This document shows positions 17,072 through 25,229 of a stretch of 64,000 bases of DNA, in pieces. The notes beneath the pieces were generated by a model. That model had not been told where the DNA came from. It did no database searches and saw only the letters and a list, made by a program, of their open reading frames with translations. Source of the stretch: a virus; IMG/VR virus record IMGVR_UViG_3300008267_000013, positions 1 through 64,000 of that record. One strand, written 5' to 3'. The stretch's first letter is position 1. Each line of letters opens with the position of its first letter. Position numbers and translations under genes: made by a program.

Positions 17072-18031
17072 ATGCCAAATCTACTAGAGCCAAGAGTAAC
17101 ATACGGACCTTTCGAGTACCAACCTGCATATGATTTTTTTTTAAAACAACAAATGGCTCATTGGCTCTTTATAGAAGTACAGATGGGTGGCGACGTTAAT
17201 GATTGGAAGTTAAACCTATCTGAAACAGATAGACACGTGATTGGAAGCATTCTCAAAGGATTTACACAGACAGAAATCTTTGTTGAGGATTATTGGTCCA
17301 ACAAAGTTGGTAATTGGTTCAAGAAACCTGAAATTCAAATGATGGCAAATACATTTGCCGGATTTGAAAGTATCCATGCTGCTGGATACTCATATCTTGA
17401 AGAATCACTTGGTATTCAAAATTACGAGTCATTTCTACATGACCCAGCCTCAAAAGCTAAGATCGACAGATTGATGAACACCAAGGGCAAAACCAAAAGA
17501 GAGATTGGTCTATCATTAGCAATATTCTCAGGCTTCAACGAAGGCGTAAATCTTTTTAGTTCATTTGCTGTTCTTATGTCATTTTCACAACGCAATATGC
17601 TTAAAGGACTTGGTCAAATTGTTAGCTGGTCCATCAAAGATGAATCATTACATAGTGAAGCTGGATGCTGGTTATTTCGTACATTTATGTCAGAACACCC
17701 AGAACTATGGACAGATGACTTTAAAAAAGAAATTTATGATGCTGCTCGCCTAACAGTTGAACTTGAAGATCAATTTATTGAAACTGCTTTTGCTAAAGGT
17801 GATCTACCAAATCTTTCCAAGCATGACTTAAAAAATTATATTCGTTATCGTGCAAATACTAAACTTCACGATCTTGGACTAAAACAAAATTGGAAGAACA
17901 TTGACAAAACCTCCCTTGAGAGGTTAGAATGGTTTGACGTTCTCTCCAGTGGTGTTGAAATGCAGGACTTTTTTGCACAGAAGGTTTCGGCGTACTCCAA
18001 AGGAATGGCTGATTTTGAGAATGTTTGGTAA
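17072..18031 (+). CDS. nrdB: Ribonucleotide reductase class Ia, beta subunit
   Basis: 319 aa. Diiron ligands are visible in F-E-S-I-H-A-A-G-Y-S, where E-x2-H-x3-Y gives the Glu, His and radical Tyr. Others are in T-E-I-F-V-E-D-Y, F-N-E-G-V-N and K-D-E-S-L-H. The protein holds the tyrosyl radical that starts NDP reduction in NrdA. It is shorter than E. coli NrdB (376 aa) but the catalytic core is complete. SD precedes ATG 17072. It is adjacent to the split nrdA. Confidence 0.93.
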   Translation: MPNLLEPRVTYGPFEYQPAYDFFLKQQMAHWLFIEVQMGGDVNDWKLNLSETDRHVIGSILKGFTQTEIFVEDYWSNKVGNWFKKPEIQMMANTFAGFESIHAAGYSYLEESLGIQNYESFLHDPASKAKIDRLMNTKGKTKREIGLSLAIFSGFNEGVNLFSSFAVLMSFSQRNMLKGLGQIVSWSIKDESLHSEAGCWLFRTFMSEHPELWTDDFKKEIYDAARLTVELEDQFIETAFAKGDLPNLSKHDLKNYIRYRANTKLHDLGLKQNWKNIDKTSLERLEWFDVLSSGVEMQDFFAQKVSAYSKGMADFENVW

Positions 18032-18042
18032 AGGATAAAAAT

Positions 18043-19161
18043 ATGACTCTTGAGGAACTAAAAGAAAAAGGCGAAGCTGGAGAATGGTTAAACTCTGAAG
18101 GGTTTCAAACTTTGTCCAGTGGCTATCTATTAAAAGGGGAAACCCCATTAGATATGTACAAACGTGTAGCTAAATCAGCTGCATCATATTATGATGAACC
18201 ATTACGTTCTCAATTAGAGAAAAGGTTCCTATCATATATTAAAAATAATTGGCTATGCTTGGCTACGCCTGTTGCCTCAAACTGCGGCAGCGACCGTGGA
18301 CTACCTATTTCATGCTATGGAAATTATATGCCAGATAGTATTTCTGGTATTTTTAAAACATATCATGAAGCTGCCATGTTAACAAAAAATGGTGGCGGTG
18401 TTGGAACATATATTGGTGGTATTCGTGCTAGAGGAGCTTCTATTAACGGTAATGGTCAAAGTGAAGGTGTAATACCTTGGTTAAGAGTATTGGAACAAAC
18501 ATTCCAGAGTGTTGGTCAGGGTGGAGTTAGACGAGGAGCTGTAGCAACTTATCTAGATGCTGACCATGGCGATATTGATGAGTTTATTGATATCCGCCGA
18601 CCAACTGGGGATATTTCGAGGCGTTGTCTCTCTAATAATTTCCATCATGCAGTCGTATATTCAGACGATTTTATGAATCGTGCATTAACTGGTGATAAGC
18701 ATGCTCGCGAGGTATGGGAAAAAGGTCTAAAAGCTCGTCTTGAGACTGGAGAACATTATATGATGTTCGGTGATAACGCTAATCGTAACTTACCGGACGG
18801 ATATATTAAAAATGATTTAAAAGTTAAAACAAGCCAGCTTTGCGTAGCTGGTGAGACTTTAATTACTGTATCAAGCAAAGATTTTGGTATAGTGGATTTA
18901 GAAATTAAAGACCTAAAACCATATATGGATAAACATAAAGATCTTTCTGTTTTATCTAACAATCTGGAAAATAGAAAAAATGAATTTAAAAAAGTTAAGG
19001 CATTTGCTCAGACTTCGCCAAAAGCAAAAGTATTAAAAATTACTGACGACAAAACAGGTAAATGTATTAAAGTAACGCCAGAACACAAAGTCTATACCAA
19101 AAATAGAGGATATGTTATGGCTAAAGATCTTAAAGCAGATGATGAATTAGTTTTTGAATAG
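18043..19161 (+). CDS. nrdA: NrdA N-terminal part fused to N-half of a split intein
   Basis: 372 aa from the ATG with SD AAGGAT. An upstream ATG at 18025 overlaps nrdB and is less likely. The first 266 aa are the NrdA N-extein, with P-V-A-S-N-C-G (redox-active Cys) and N-G-G-G-V-G. It lacks an ATP-cone, so overall activity regulation by dATP is probably absent. The last 106 aa are an intein N-fragment ending at a normal stop. NrdA therefore needs protein trans-splicing with the product of 20196-21230. Confidence 0.93.
   Translation: MTLEELKEKGEAGEWLNSEGFQTLSSGYLLKGETPLDMYKRVAKSAASYYDEPLRSQLEKRFLSYIKNNWLCLATPVASNCGSDRGLPISCYGNYMPDSISGIFKTYHEAAMLTKNGGGVGTYIGGIRARGASINGNGQSEGVIPWLRVLEQTFQSVGQGGVRRGAVATYLDADHGDIDEFIDIRRPTGDISRRCLSNNFHHAVVYSDDFMNRALTGDKHAREVWEKGLKARLETGEHYMMFGDNANRNLPDGYIKNDLKVKTSQLCVAGETLITVSSKDFGIVDLEIKDLKPYMDKHKDLSVLSNNLENRKNEFKKVKAFAQTSPKAKVLKITDDKTGKCIKVTPEHKVYTKNRGYVMAKDLKADDELVFE
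18841..19158 (+). mobile_element. Split intein, N-fragment (106 aa)
   Basis: Starts with Cys in C-V-A-G-E-T-L-I-T-V (block A) and contains block B T-P-E-H near residue 82. It ends with a stop after the A-K-D-L-K-A-D-D-E-L-V-F segment. No endonuclease domain is present in the fragment. Confidence 0.92.
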
Positions 19162-19169
19162 ATAAAAAT

Positions 19170-19227
19170 CCAGTAGAGTAATCTCGTTTAGTAACTAATT
19201 ATATTATCGAGATTACTCTACTGGAGG
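19170..19227 (+). promoter_or_regulatory. 17-bp perfect inverted repeat masking the SD of the endonuclease
   Basis: CCAGTAGAGTAATCTCG (19170-19186) is exactly complementary to 19208-19224. The right arm runs into the SD GGAGG (19223-19227). The 21-nt loop contains ACTAATTATA, a possible internal promoter element. Long transcripts would hide the SD, while RNAs started in the loop would not. Confidence 0.75.
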
Positions 19228-19234
19228 TTATACA

Positions 19235-20212
19235 ATGGAATGGAAAATCTATAAAATAACAAATTTGATAAATAATAAAATTTATATAGGTCAGACAAAA
19301 AACTCTATAAATGAAAGATTTAAAGGACATTGTACAGCTGCCAGACAAGGTATAAAATATAGATTTTATTATGCAATAAGAAAACATGGCGAAGAAAATT
19401 TTAAAATAGAACTTCTAGAAATAGCAAATTCAATAGAGGAAGCCTGTGAACTAGAAAAGAACTACATTAAAAAATATCAATCAACTCATCCGAGCATTGG
19501 ATATAACGCTACCAGTGGAGGCACAGGTGGTTGGATGATCGGAAGACTATCTGAAGAAGAACAAAATTTATGGAAAGATAAAGTTTCTAAAGCTAATACA
19601 GGCGAGAACAATTCTACATATTGCGGTACAACTGATGAAGAATTAATAAATTTATTAGTAAAATTTACTGAAAAATACAAATATATATGTGGTTTGCTAC
19701 CGCTGGTAGGGTTTGGGATAGAAAATGGTATAGATGTTCCCAAATCATTTACAAAGTTTAGATTTGATGGGAACTATGAAAATTTAGTTAAAGAAGTTGA
19801 ATTAAGAACTGGTATTAAGGCTGATGCGTATCCAAGAGGTGAAGAAAGAAAAATATCATCATATTATAAAAAACTTTCTTATCAAAAATCGTACAAAAGA
19901 AAACCAAAAATTAAAATAAAATACGAAGACATGATCAAAAACATTAGTAATTCTAAAAAATATGATAAAAATCCGCAATTTTGTGGAACAACCAATGAAA
20001 CACTAATAGAATTAGTAGAAAAATTCTATAAAGAATTTAATAAATTTCCAACACACAAAGAATTAATACTTTATGGGAAACATGAAAATATAAATGTTCC
20101 AACCGGGTTTACAGAAAGTAGATTTGGAGGAAAATTTATAAATTTAATTAAAATTGTAAATTTAAAGTATAATTTAAGCAAACCGGAGGCCGATAATGGC
20201 ACTGATAATTGA
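19235..20212 (+). CDS. GIY-YIG homing endonuclease between the split nrdA halves
   Basis: 325 aa. The N-terminal GIY-YIG domain reads K-I-Y-K-I-T...I-Y-I-G-Q-T, with R-F-K-G-H following. After it come two related repeats beginning with C-G-T-T-(D/N)-E. The second copy is fuller and includes F-P-T-H-K-E-L and F-G-G-K-F. These repeats look like a DNA-recognition module. Its 3' end overlaps the start of the intein C-fragment gene by 17 bp and contains that gene's SD (GGAGG). Confidence 0.9.
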   Translation: MEWKIYKITNLINNKIYIGQTKNSINERFKGHCTAARQGIKYRFYYAIRKHGEENFKIELLEIANSIEEACELEKNYIKKYQSTHPSIGYNATSGGTGGWMIGRLSEEEQNLWKDKVSKANTGENNSTYCGTTDEELINLLVKFTEKYKYICGLLPLVGFGIENGIDVPKSFTKFRFDGNYENLVKEVELRTGIKADAYPRGEERKISSYYKKLSYQKSYKRKPKIKIKYEDMIKNISNSKKYDKNPQFCGTTNETLIELVEKFYKEFNKFPTHKELILYGKHENINVPTGFTESRFGGKFINLIKIVNLKYNLSKPEADNGTDN

Positions 20213-20297
20213 AGAAATGGAAGAAGAAATTCCAGTATACGATATAACGGTGGAAGATAATCACAATTTTTATGCAAATGGCATTCTAGTACATAAC
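20196..20297 (+). mobile_element. Split intein, C-fragment (34 aa)
   Basis: Block F V-Y-D-I-T-V-E-D-N-H-N-F and block G I-L-V-H-N end at the junction with the +1 Cys (20298). Length and motifs are those of known naturally split inteins. Confidence 0.92.
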
Positions 20298-21230
20298 TGT
20301 TCGGAAATCTTTCTCTTCAACGATCAAGATCATACATTTGTTTGTTGCTTATCAAGCGTAAATCTTGCACGATACGATGAGTGGAAAAATGATCCACTAT
20401 TCCTAAAAGACTGTATCTATTTTCTAGATGGAATCATGGAAGAATTTATTCGCAAAGCACGTAAGATTGAAGGATTTGAGAAGGCTGTAAGATTCTCAGA
20501 AAAAAGTCGCGCACTTGGTCTTGGCGCTCTTGGATGGCACACCCTGTTGCAATCAAAACTAATTCCATTTGATTCATATCAAGCAATGATGCTGAATGCA
20601 GAAATCTTCCGCAAGATGGATCGTCTAACACTAGAAGCTTCAAAAGAATTAGCAGTATTAAAAGGGGTACCAGAATGGTGCATGGATACACGTAACAGTC
20701 ACCGATTAGCAATTGCACCAACTGTGTCTAATTCATTAATCTCAGGCGGTGTAAGCCAAGGGGTTGAACCTATTATTGCTAATTATTACGCTCAAAAAAC
20801 TGCAAAAGGTTCTTTTATCAGAAAAAATCCTGCACTTGAAGTACTACTTAAATCAAAAGGTCTAGATAGTTTTGATACATGGCAACAAATAAATGCAGAT
20901 GGCGGCAGTGTAAGAAATGTTAAAGGCTTGAGTGATCTTGAGAAAGAAGTGTTCTTGACCGCAAGAGAGATCAACCAACATACTATTATCAAGCAGGCTG
21001 CACAACGTCAAAAGTTTATTGATCAAGGACAAAGTATCAATCTATTCTTTACAACCCCAGCATCACTAAATTCTGATGACAAGAAGAAACTAGGCAAGTA
21101 CATTCACGAAGTGCATCTAGAGGCCTGGAAACAGGGTCTAAAGAGCCTATACTACCTACGTGGTGAGTCAGTCCTTAAATCAGATAGTGTCTATCGTAGT
21201 AGCGGTGAATGTAAGGCTTGTGAAGGATAA
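20196..21230 (+). CDS. nrdA: Split intein C-fragment fused to NrdA C-terminal part
   Basis: 344 aa. Residues 1-34 are the intein C-fragment, and residues 35-344 are the NrdA C-extein (310 aa). The joined NrdA would be 576 aa, well under E. coli NrdA (761 aa). The +1 Cys of the extein (C-S-E-I) aligns with the thiyl-radical cysteine of class I NrdA (C439 in E. coli). A second active-site Cys follows in C-C-L-S-S-V-N. The Y-Y pair for radical transfer is in S-L-Y-Y-L-R, and a C-terminal C-x2-C (E-C-K-A-C-E-G) handles re-reduction. Splicing is required to build the active site. Confidence 0.93.
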   Translation: MALIIEEMEEEIPVYDITVEDNHNFYANGILVHNCSEIFLFNDQDHTFVCCLSSVNLARYDEWKNDPLFLKDCIYFLDGIMEEFIRKARKIEGFEKAVRFSEKSRALGLGALGWHTLLQSKLIPFDSYQAMMLNAEIFRKMDRLTLEASKELAVLKGVPEWCMDTRNSHRLAIAPTVSNSLISGGVSQGVEPIIANYYAQKTAKGSFIRKNPALEVLLKSKGLDSFDTWQQINADGGSVRNVKGLSDLEKEVFLTAREINQHTIIKQAAQRQKFIDQGQSINLFFTTPASLNSDDKKKLGKYIHEVHLEAWKQGLKSLYYLRGESVLKSDSVYRSSGECKACEG

Positions 21231-21295
21231 ATTATGCTATAAAGCCATGATGATACTATTTATGTATTATTGGGTCTTTATTTTTGGAGAGTTAA

Positions 21296-21841
21296 GTGAA
21301 AATAACAAAAAGTGAATTAAAAATTATAATTCTAGAAGAACTTAAAAAAACCCTAGAAGAAGAAGAATTAGAAGAAATAGGGAAATTAGGTAGATATGTT
21401 GCTGGTGCGTTAGGAGGCGCAGCGATGCTTGCCACACCAGTATCTGCAATGGCTGATGCGGGCAGCTCAGAAAAGTTTAGCATTGGTAGTAGAATAAGTC
21501 CAAAACAAGATACACCAAATTTAGGTGATCTTGGTATTCGTGGTGCTGGTGCGAAGGCGCCAGCAGTATATGATATATATGGATACGATGGACAAATAAA
21601 AGATAATCAAAATGGTAAAGCTCTACGGTTTAAAGAGTTGGGAGGTGGCAGAGTACAACTTTATGATAAAGGTAAACCAATAGAAATTATAAAAAATAAT
21701 GAAATTGGTAAACAGGGTGATAAAAATAAGCGCTATACTGTAACCACAGATCTCAAATTAAGAGAACCATCTACGTTGGGAACGAGCGTCAGTAGAGGGG
21801 AGACTCCCAAAGGTAAAATAGTAAAACTTAAAAAGAAATAA
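21296..21841 (+). CDS. Tagged protein with hydrophobic segment, unknown
   Basis: 181 aa from GTG with SD TGGAGAG. The N-terminal helix has the K-x2-L-K-x-I-I-x-E-E-L pattern shared by other proteins here. It is followed by a Gly/Ala hydrophobic segment ending in A-M-A-D-A, which resembles a signal-peptidase site. The C-terminal half is beta-rich and repetitive in Gly and Lys, perhaps SH3-like. ACTATTTATG lies 32 bp upstream. It may be an internal or exported virion protein. Function is unknown. Confidence 0.6.
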   Translation: MKITKSELKIIILEELKKTLEEEELEEIGKLGRYVAGALGGAAMLATPVSAMADAGSSEKFSIGSRISPKQDTPNLGDLGIRGAGAKAPAVYDIYGYDGQIKDNQNGKALRFKELGGGRVQLYDKGKPIEIIKNNEIGKQGDKNKRYTVTTDLKLREPSTLGTSVSRGETPKGKIVKLKKK

Positions 21842-21852
21842 AGATATACAGC

Positions 21853-21900
21853 TTGACTCTTACAACACCCTGGCTTATACTAGCAGGGTGTTTTCTTTTT
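21853..21900 (+). promoter_or_regulatory. Sigma-70 promoter inside a terminator hairpin
   Basis: TTGACT (21853-21858), 17 bp, TATACT (21876-21881). The -10 is in the loop of AACACCCTG (21864-21872) / CAGGGTGTT (21884-21892), followed by a T-rich run. A near-copy of the hairpin is at 47081-47109. Confidence 0.75.
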
Positions 21901-21911
21901 AGGAGAGATAT

Positions 21912-22640
21912 ATGATTTATATGTTTGACATTGATGGTACATTGACTGATCCAAGACAAAAAATGACAGAAGGTTTTGCAGATATTTTTTACAGATGGAT
22001 GAAAGATAAGAAAGTATTTCTAGTAACCGGAAGTGATCCCGATAAGGTACAGGAACAAGTTCCTACTGAGGTCTTGAGTAAATGCGTAGGAATATTCACT
22101 TGTATGGGCAATCAGTTACATATAAAAGATAAACTAATCTACTCAAATAGAATAGAAATCCCAGAAGATCTCATAGTGTGGTTACAACAACAGGTTGATT
22201 TTTCAGATTGCCCAGAAAAAACTTCAAATCATTTAGAACACCGTCCAGGAATGTTAAACTTCTCTGTAGTTGGAAGAAACGCTACACAACAACAACGACT
22301 TGAATATTATGATTGGGATAAAAAGTCTGGAGAACGTAAGAGAATATGTAATTACATAAATCACAAATACCCAGAATTAGAAGCATGTGTTGGGGGACAA
22401 ATATCAATAGATATACAAGCTAGAGGAAAAAACAAATCTCAAGCATATGAATGGGTAAAAGAAAATTATGACGAACCAGTATATTTTTTTGGAGACCATT
22501 GCGAAGAAGGTGGTAATGATCATGCAATAGCAAAAGAGATTGACAAACCACACTCTAATGATTACTATATGAATGTATCAGGTCCATCAGACGTACTTGA
22601 TTTTATAACAACCTTGGAGGAAGAATGCTTAGACATTTAG
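21912..22640 (+). CDS. Eukaryotic-type phosphomannomutase-like HAD protein
   Basis: 242 aa. The HAD nucleophile motif D-I-D-G-T-L-T is at residues 6-12. The PMM cap signature reads R-P-G-M-L-N-F-S-V-V-G-R-N, and the late metal-binding motif is F-F-G-D...G-G-N-D-H. This matches the alpha-PMM family, which converts mannose-6-P to mannose-1-P. The length is near the family's 250 aa. It is the first gene after its own promoter. With a cupin at 31145 and a possible nucleotidyltransferase at 25213 it could supply GDP-sugar, but this is an inference. Confidence 0.8.
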   Translation: MIYMFDIDGTLTDPRQKMTEGFADIFYRWMKDKKVFLVTGSDPDKVQEQVPTEVLSKCVGIFTCMGNQLHIKDKLIYSNRIEIPEDLIVWLQQQVDFSDCPEKTSNHLEHRPGMLNFSVVGRNATQQQRLEYYDWDKKSGERKRICNYINHKYPELEACVGGQISIDIQARGKNKSQAYEWVKENYDEPVYFFGDHCEEGGNDHAIAKEIDKPHSNDYYMNVSGPSDVLDFITTLEEECLDI

Positions 22641-22864
22641 TAGAGAGATTTGAAAGAGAGGCTAGCGAATTTACAAAACGTAATATCACCCTATCCCACG
22701 ACTCATTTTATTCCGGGGAACAGAGGTCTTATTATAAAAAGCTTGTTGTTGATGGACGAGAAACAAGACATCACATAGATATCATGGAGTTGCAGGAAAC
22801 TGTAAGTCGTGGTAGAATGGCTGACAAAGTTCGTGCTGTAGCTGGTTTAATCCTACTAGGATAA
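22625..22864 (+). CDS. Small unknown protein
   Basis: 79 aa, charged, with a central S-Y-Y-K-K-L-V-V-D-G-R-E-T-R strand-like region and a hydrophobic C-terminus. It overlaps the phosphomannomutase-like gene by 16 bp with SD TTGGAGGAAG. I do not recognise the family. Confidence 0.65.
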   Translation: MLRHLVERFEREASEFTKRNITLSHDSFYSGEQRSYYKKLVVDGRETRHHIDIMELQETVSRGRMADKVRAVAGLILLG

Positions 22865-22876
22865 GGAGAATATAAA

Positions 22877-23179
22877 ATGAGCAGCGATCTAAAGACTGTT
22901 ATCACTGGTATCGACACTTACAAGGCCCCAGAAAAGACTAAGGAGGAGCGTCTTAAGGACTTCATTAAAAGTATGGCTACAATTGATGAGTCTATCCTTC
23001 CGTTTAAAGAACAAAAGACTGATCTAAAGAAGAGCTACGCTGATAATAATTATCTAAGCCGCGCAGAGCAAAAGATTGCTCTTAAAGCGTATCGCCTTAT
23101 TAAGGATAAAACGGATTTTGCACAACTTGATCAATTCTTTGAGAAAATCAAGGAGATGAAAGTTGTAAGTGAGGAGTGA
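22877..23179 (+). CDS. Small helical unknown protein
   Basis: 100 aa, Lys/Glu/Asp-rich and predicted mostly helical. It has good SD (AAGGAG) and better codon use than its AT-rich neighbours, which suggests expression at a good level. It lies just before the GroES-like gene. I see no motif that sets a function. Confidence 0.7.
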   Translation: MSSDLKTVITGIDTYKAPEKTKEERLKDFIKSMATIDESILPFKEQKTDLKKSYADNNYLSRAEQKIALKAYRLIKDKTDFAQLDQFFEKIKEMKVVSEE

Positions 23180-23180
23180 T

Positions 23181-23471
23181 ATGCCTACCAAACTAACACC
23201 AGTTAATAAAATGCTTGTTGTTGAAAAAGAAAACAGTATCAGCAAACAAGAAGAACTAGGATTTGTGCTACCTGAACGTGTAGTAATCACACGTCACACT
23301 AACGCTGTTCTAAAGAGCGCATCAGAAGGATCGCTATTTGAACGTTATGTAGGACAAAAATTAGTTATTGTAACTTCTATGATGGAAGACATAGAAGTCA
23401 AAGGTACGAAACACACTATCATACCAGAAAATGGTGTTGTTGCAGTTATTGCAGAAAGTGATTTGTTTTAA
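23181..23471 (+). CDS. groES: GroES-like co-chaperonin
   Basis: 96 aa from the ATG downstream of SD GAGGAG. The order of P-V-N-K-M-L-V-V-E-K, a mobile-loop region, F-V-L-P-E-R-V-V-I and a C-terminal E-N-G-V-V-A-V-I is that of Cpn10. The mobile loop is polar and divergent, as in T4 gp31. It should cap a GroEL ring, most simply the phage GroEL at 39470. Its stop overlaps the thyX start (TAATG). Confidence 0.75.
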   Translation: MPTKLTPVNKMLVVEKENSISKQEELGFVLPERVVITRHTNAVLKSASEGSLFERYVGQKLVIVTSMMEDIEVKGTKHTIIPENGVVAVIAESDLF

Positions 23472-24196
23472 TGGATAATAGTATTTATATATATGATGAC
23501 GGAATCGGACGGGTAGAGCTCGTAGATCATATGGGCGATCAGAAAAAGATCGTAAATGCAGCCCGTGTATCGTTTGGCAAAGATAACCATGCGCCACTCG
23601 ATGATCGTGACAAGAAACTAATTAAGTATCTTATTGAACATAAACATACAAGCGTGCTAGAACATAATATGGTAACATTTAAGTTTGTTGTTCCATTATA
23701 TGTTCGTTCACAACATCATCGTCACCGTACATGGAGTTACAATGAAATCAGTCGTCGCTATACAGCAGAAAATCTTATGTTTTACTCCCCTAAAACATTT
23801 AGAACTCAACATAGAAATAACCGACAAGCAAGTAATAACGACGAGCAAATTAACCCAAGACTTTTCGAAGCAAGAGTTATTGGTGTTGGAGAGCCGCTTA
23901 GTGCATCAGATGCAGTAAGGCAACATCATCTTGCTTCAGTTTCGTTATATGAAAATCTAATGCAGAAAGGCATATGTCGTGAGCAAGCCCGTGGTGTATT
24001 ACCACAGAATCTATATACAGAATATTATGGAACCTGTTCACTATCCAATCTACTTAAATTCATCGATTTAAGAACACATGAAGGCGCTCAATGGGAAATT
24101 CAGGTATTAGCTAAAGCTTGTTTAACGTTTGCAGAACGATTATGGCCTGATGTTATCAAAGCTTATTATGAGGTTAAAAATGCCAAGAACAGTTAA
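23471..24196 (+). CDS. thyX: Flavin-dependent thymidylate synthase ThyX
   Basis: 241 aa. The diagnostic ThyX motif R-H-R-x2-S-x-N-E-x-S-x-R-Y is present around residues 82-95 (R-H-R-T-W-S-Y-N-E-I-S-R-R-Y). The later R-E-Q-A-R-G-V-L-P and L-R-T-H segments match the FAD/dUMP site. It makes dTMP from dUMP using methylene-THF and NADPH. It works with the dUTPase at 33129 and the deaminase at 11339. The gene starts at the GroES stop and overlaps the next gene by 17 bp. Confidence 0.95.
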   Translation: MDNSIYIYDDGIGRVELVDHMGDQKKIVNAARVSFGKDNHAPLDDRDKKLIKYLIEHKHTSVLEHNMVTFKFVVPLYVRSQHHRHRTWSYNEISRRYTAENLMFYSPKTFRTQHRNNRQASNNDEQINPRLFEARVIGVGEPLSASDAVRQHHLASVSLYENLMQKGICREQARGVLPQNLYTEYYGTCSLSNLLKFIDLRTHEGAQWEIQVLAKACLTFAERLWPDVIKAYYEVKNAKNS

Positions 24197-24449
24197 AACA
24201 ATAAAAGATAATGATGGAAACGATTTAGAAGTATATACAGATAATTGCACTGTATGTTCTGTAGAGATGGTTTTTCCAAAAAGAGAAGCGGATGATCTTG
24301 AAAGCATGTTTCCTTTCCTAAGACAAAAAATTGAGGAATATAATCCTTGTATTAATTGTGCCATAGAGCAAGATAAAAAAGATAAAAAACCCTTTTTAAG
24401 CCCAGAAGAGTTTGAAATTATTAGAAAATCTCTAACAAACAATCAATAA
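24180..24449 (+). CDS. Small zinc-ribbon-like protein
   Basis: 89 aa. Two Cys pairs, C-T-V-C (about residue 23) and C-I-N-C (about residue 58), are spaced as in a zinc ribbon. Acidic and Lys-rich segments surround them. It begins inside the end of thyX. Role unknown. Confidence 0.65.
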   Translation: MPRTVKTIKDNDGNDLEVYTDNCTVCSVEMVFPKREADDLESMFPFLRQKIEEYNPCINCAIEQDKKDKKPFLSPEEFEIIRKSLTNNQ

Positions 24450-24452
24450 AAC

Positions 24453-25229
24453 GTGAATAAAATAATAACTTTAGATAGAATAGTTATTGGTTCTTCACTT
24501 GAAGCAGTATTATGCGCATTCTATAATAAATTAAAACTTATCTATACGCGTAATCTCCAACCAGACGTACACGATACAATTGAAGATTATGGATTGGGAA
24601 CTAGCAAGCATGACGCATGGAATAAACATACGTTCCAGCTATCTCTTGCCGGCTATACGCCTTTTGGTGATAAGATAAAACATATAAGATATGTTGATAA
24701 GAATACAATAAAAGTTATCACGAAAGAAGAAGGTGTATATACTGTTATTTTTCAAGAACTATATGTGTTTGATGACCATGAATTCTTAGACATACCGCCC
24801 CATCTTTCTTCCGATAAAGATGAAGTACGCATACTAGATTGGTTTAAAGTTGTAGAAGGTGATATATCATCACACGAATCAATACAGAACAAAAATAGAT
24901 TTATAAATCAAATTATATTTTATAAAGATAAAAAAGAAGTTTGTGTTGTATCATATGTAAAAACAGAAGAGTTAGACTCTAAGCAGGAACATCTTGTTAG
25001 AGTTAAAACAGAGAGTATATTAAGTAATCCAGGAAATGATATAATCCTTGATCATAGAGATAGACAGATATTTGATCTAGGAAAAAATATATATGAAGAT
25101 TTTGATAACGTAACATTTTCTTATGCTGATCATAAGATCATGTATGATTTAAGAAGAGTACGTGCTAAAATCGATTATATGAAATATTTACGCATCAAGC
25201 TTGGGATAGCAAATGATAGAGACGAATAA
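24453..25229 (+). CDS. Unknown protein, GTG start
   Basis: 258 aa. The start I-V-I-G-S-S-L-E-A-V-L-C resembles the first strand, Gly turn and helix of a dinucleotide-binding fold, but later Rossmann motifs are not clear. It overlaps the next gene by 17 bp, so the two are probably co-translated. Function unassigned. Confidence 0.6.
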   Translation: MNKIITLDRIVIGSSLEAVLCAFYNKLKLIYTRNLQPDVHDTIEDYGLGTSKHDAWNKHTFQLSLAGYTPFGDKIKHIRYVDKNTIKVITKEEGVYTVIFQELYVFDDHEFLDIPPHLSSDKDEVRILDWFKVVEGDISSHESIQNKNRFINQIIFYKDKKEVCVVSYVKTEELDSKQEHLVRVKTESILSNPGNDIILDHRDRQIFDLGKNIYEDFDNVTFSYADHKIMYDLRRVRAKIDYMKYLRIKLGIANDRDE

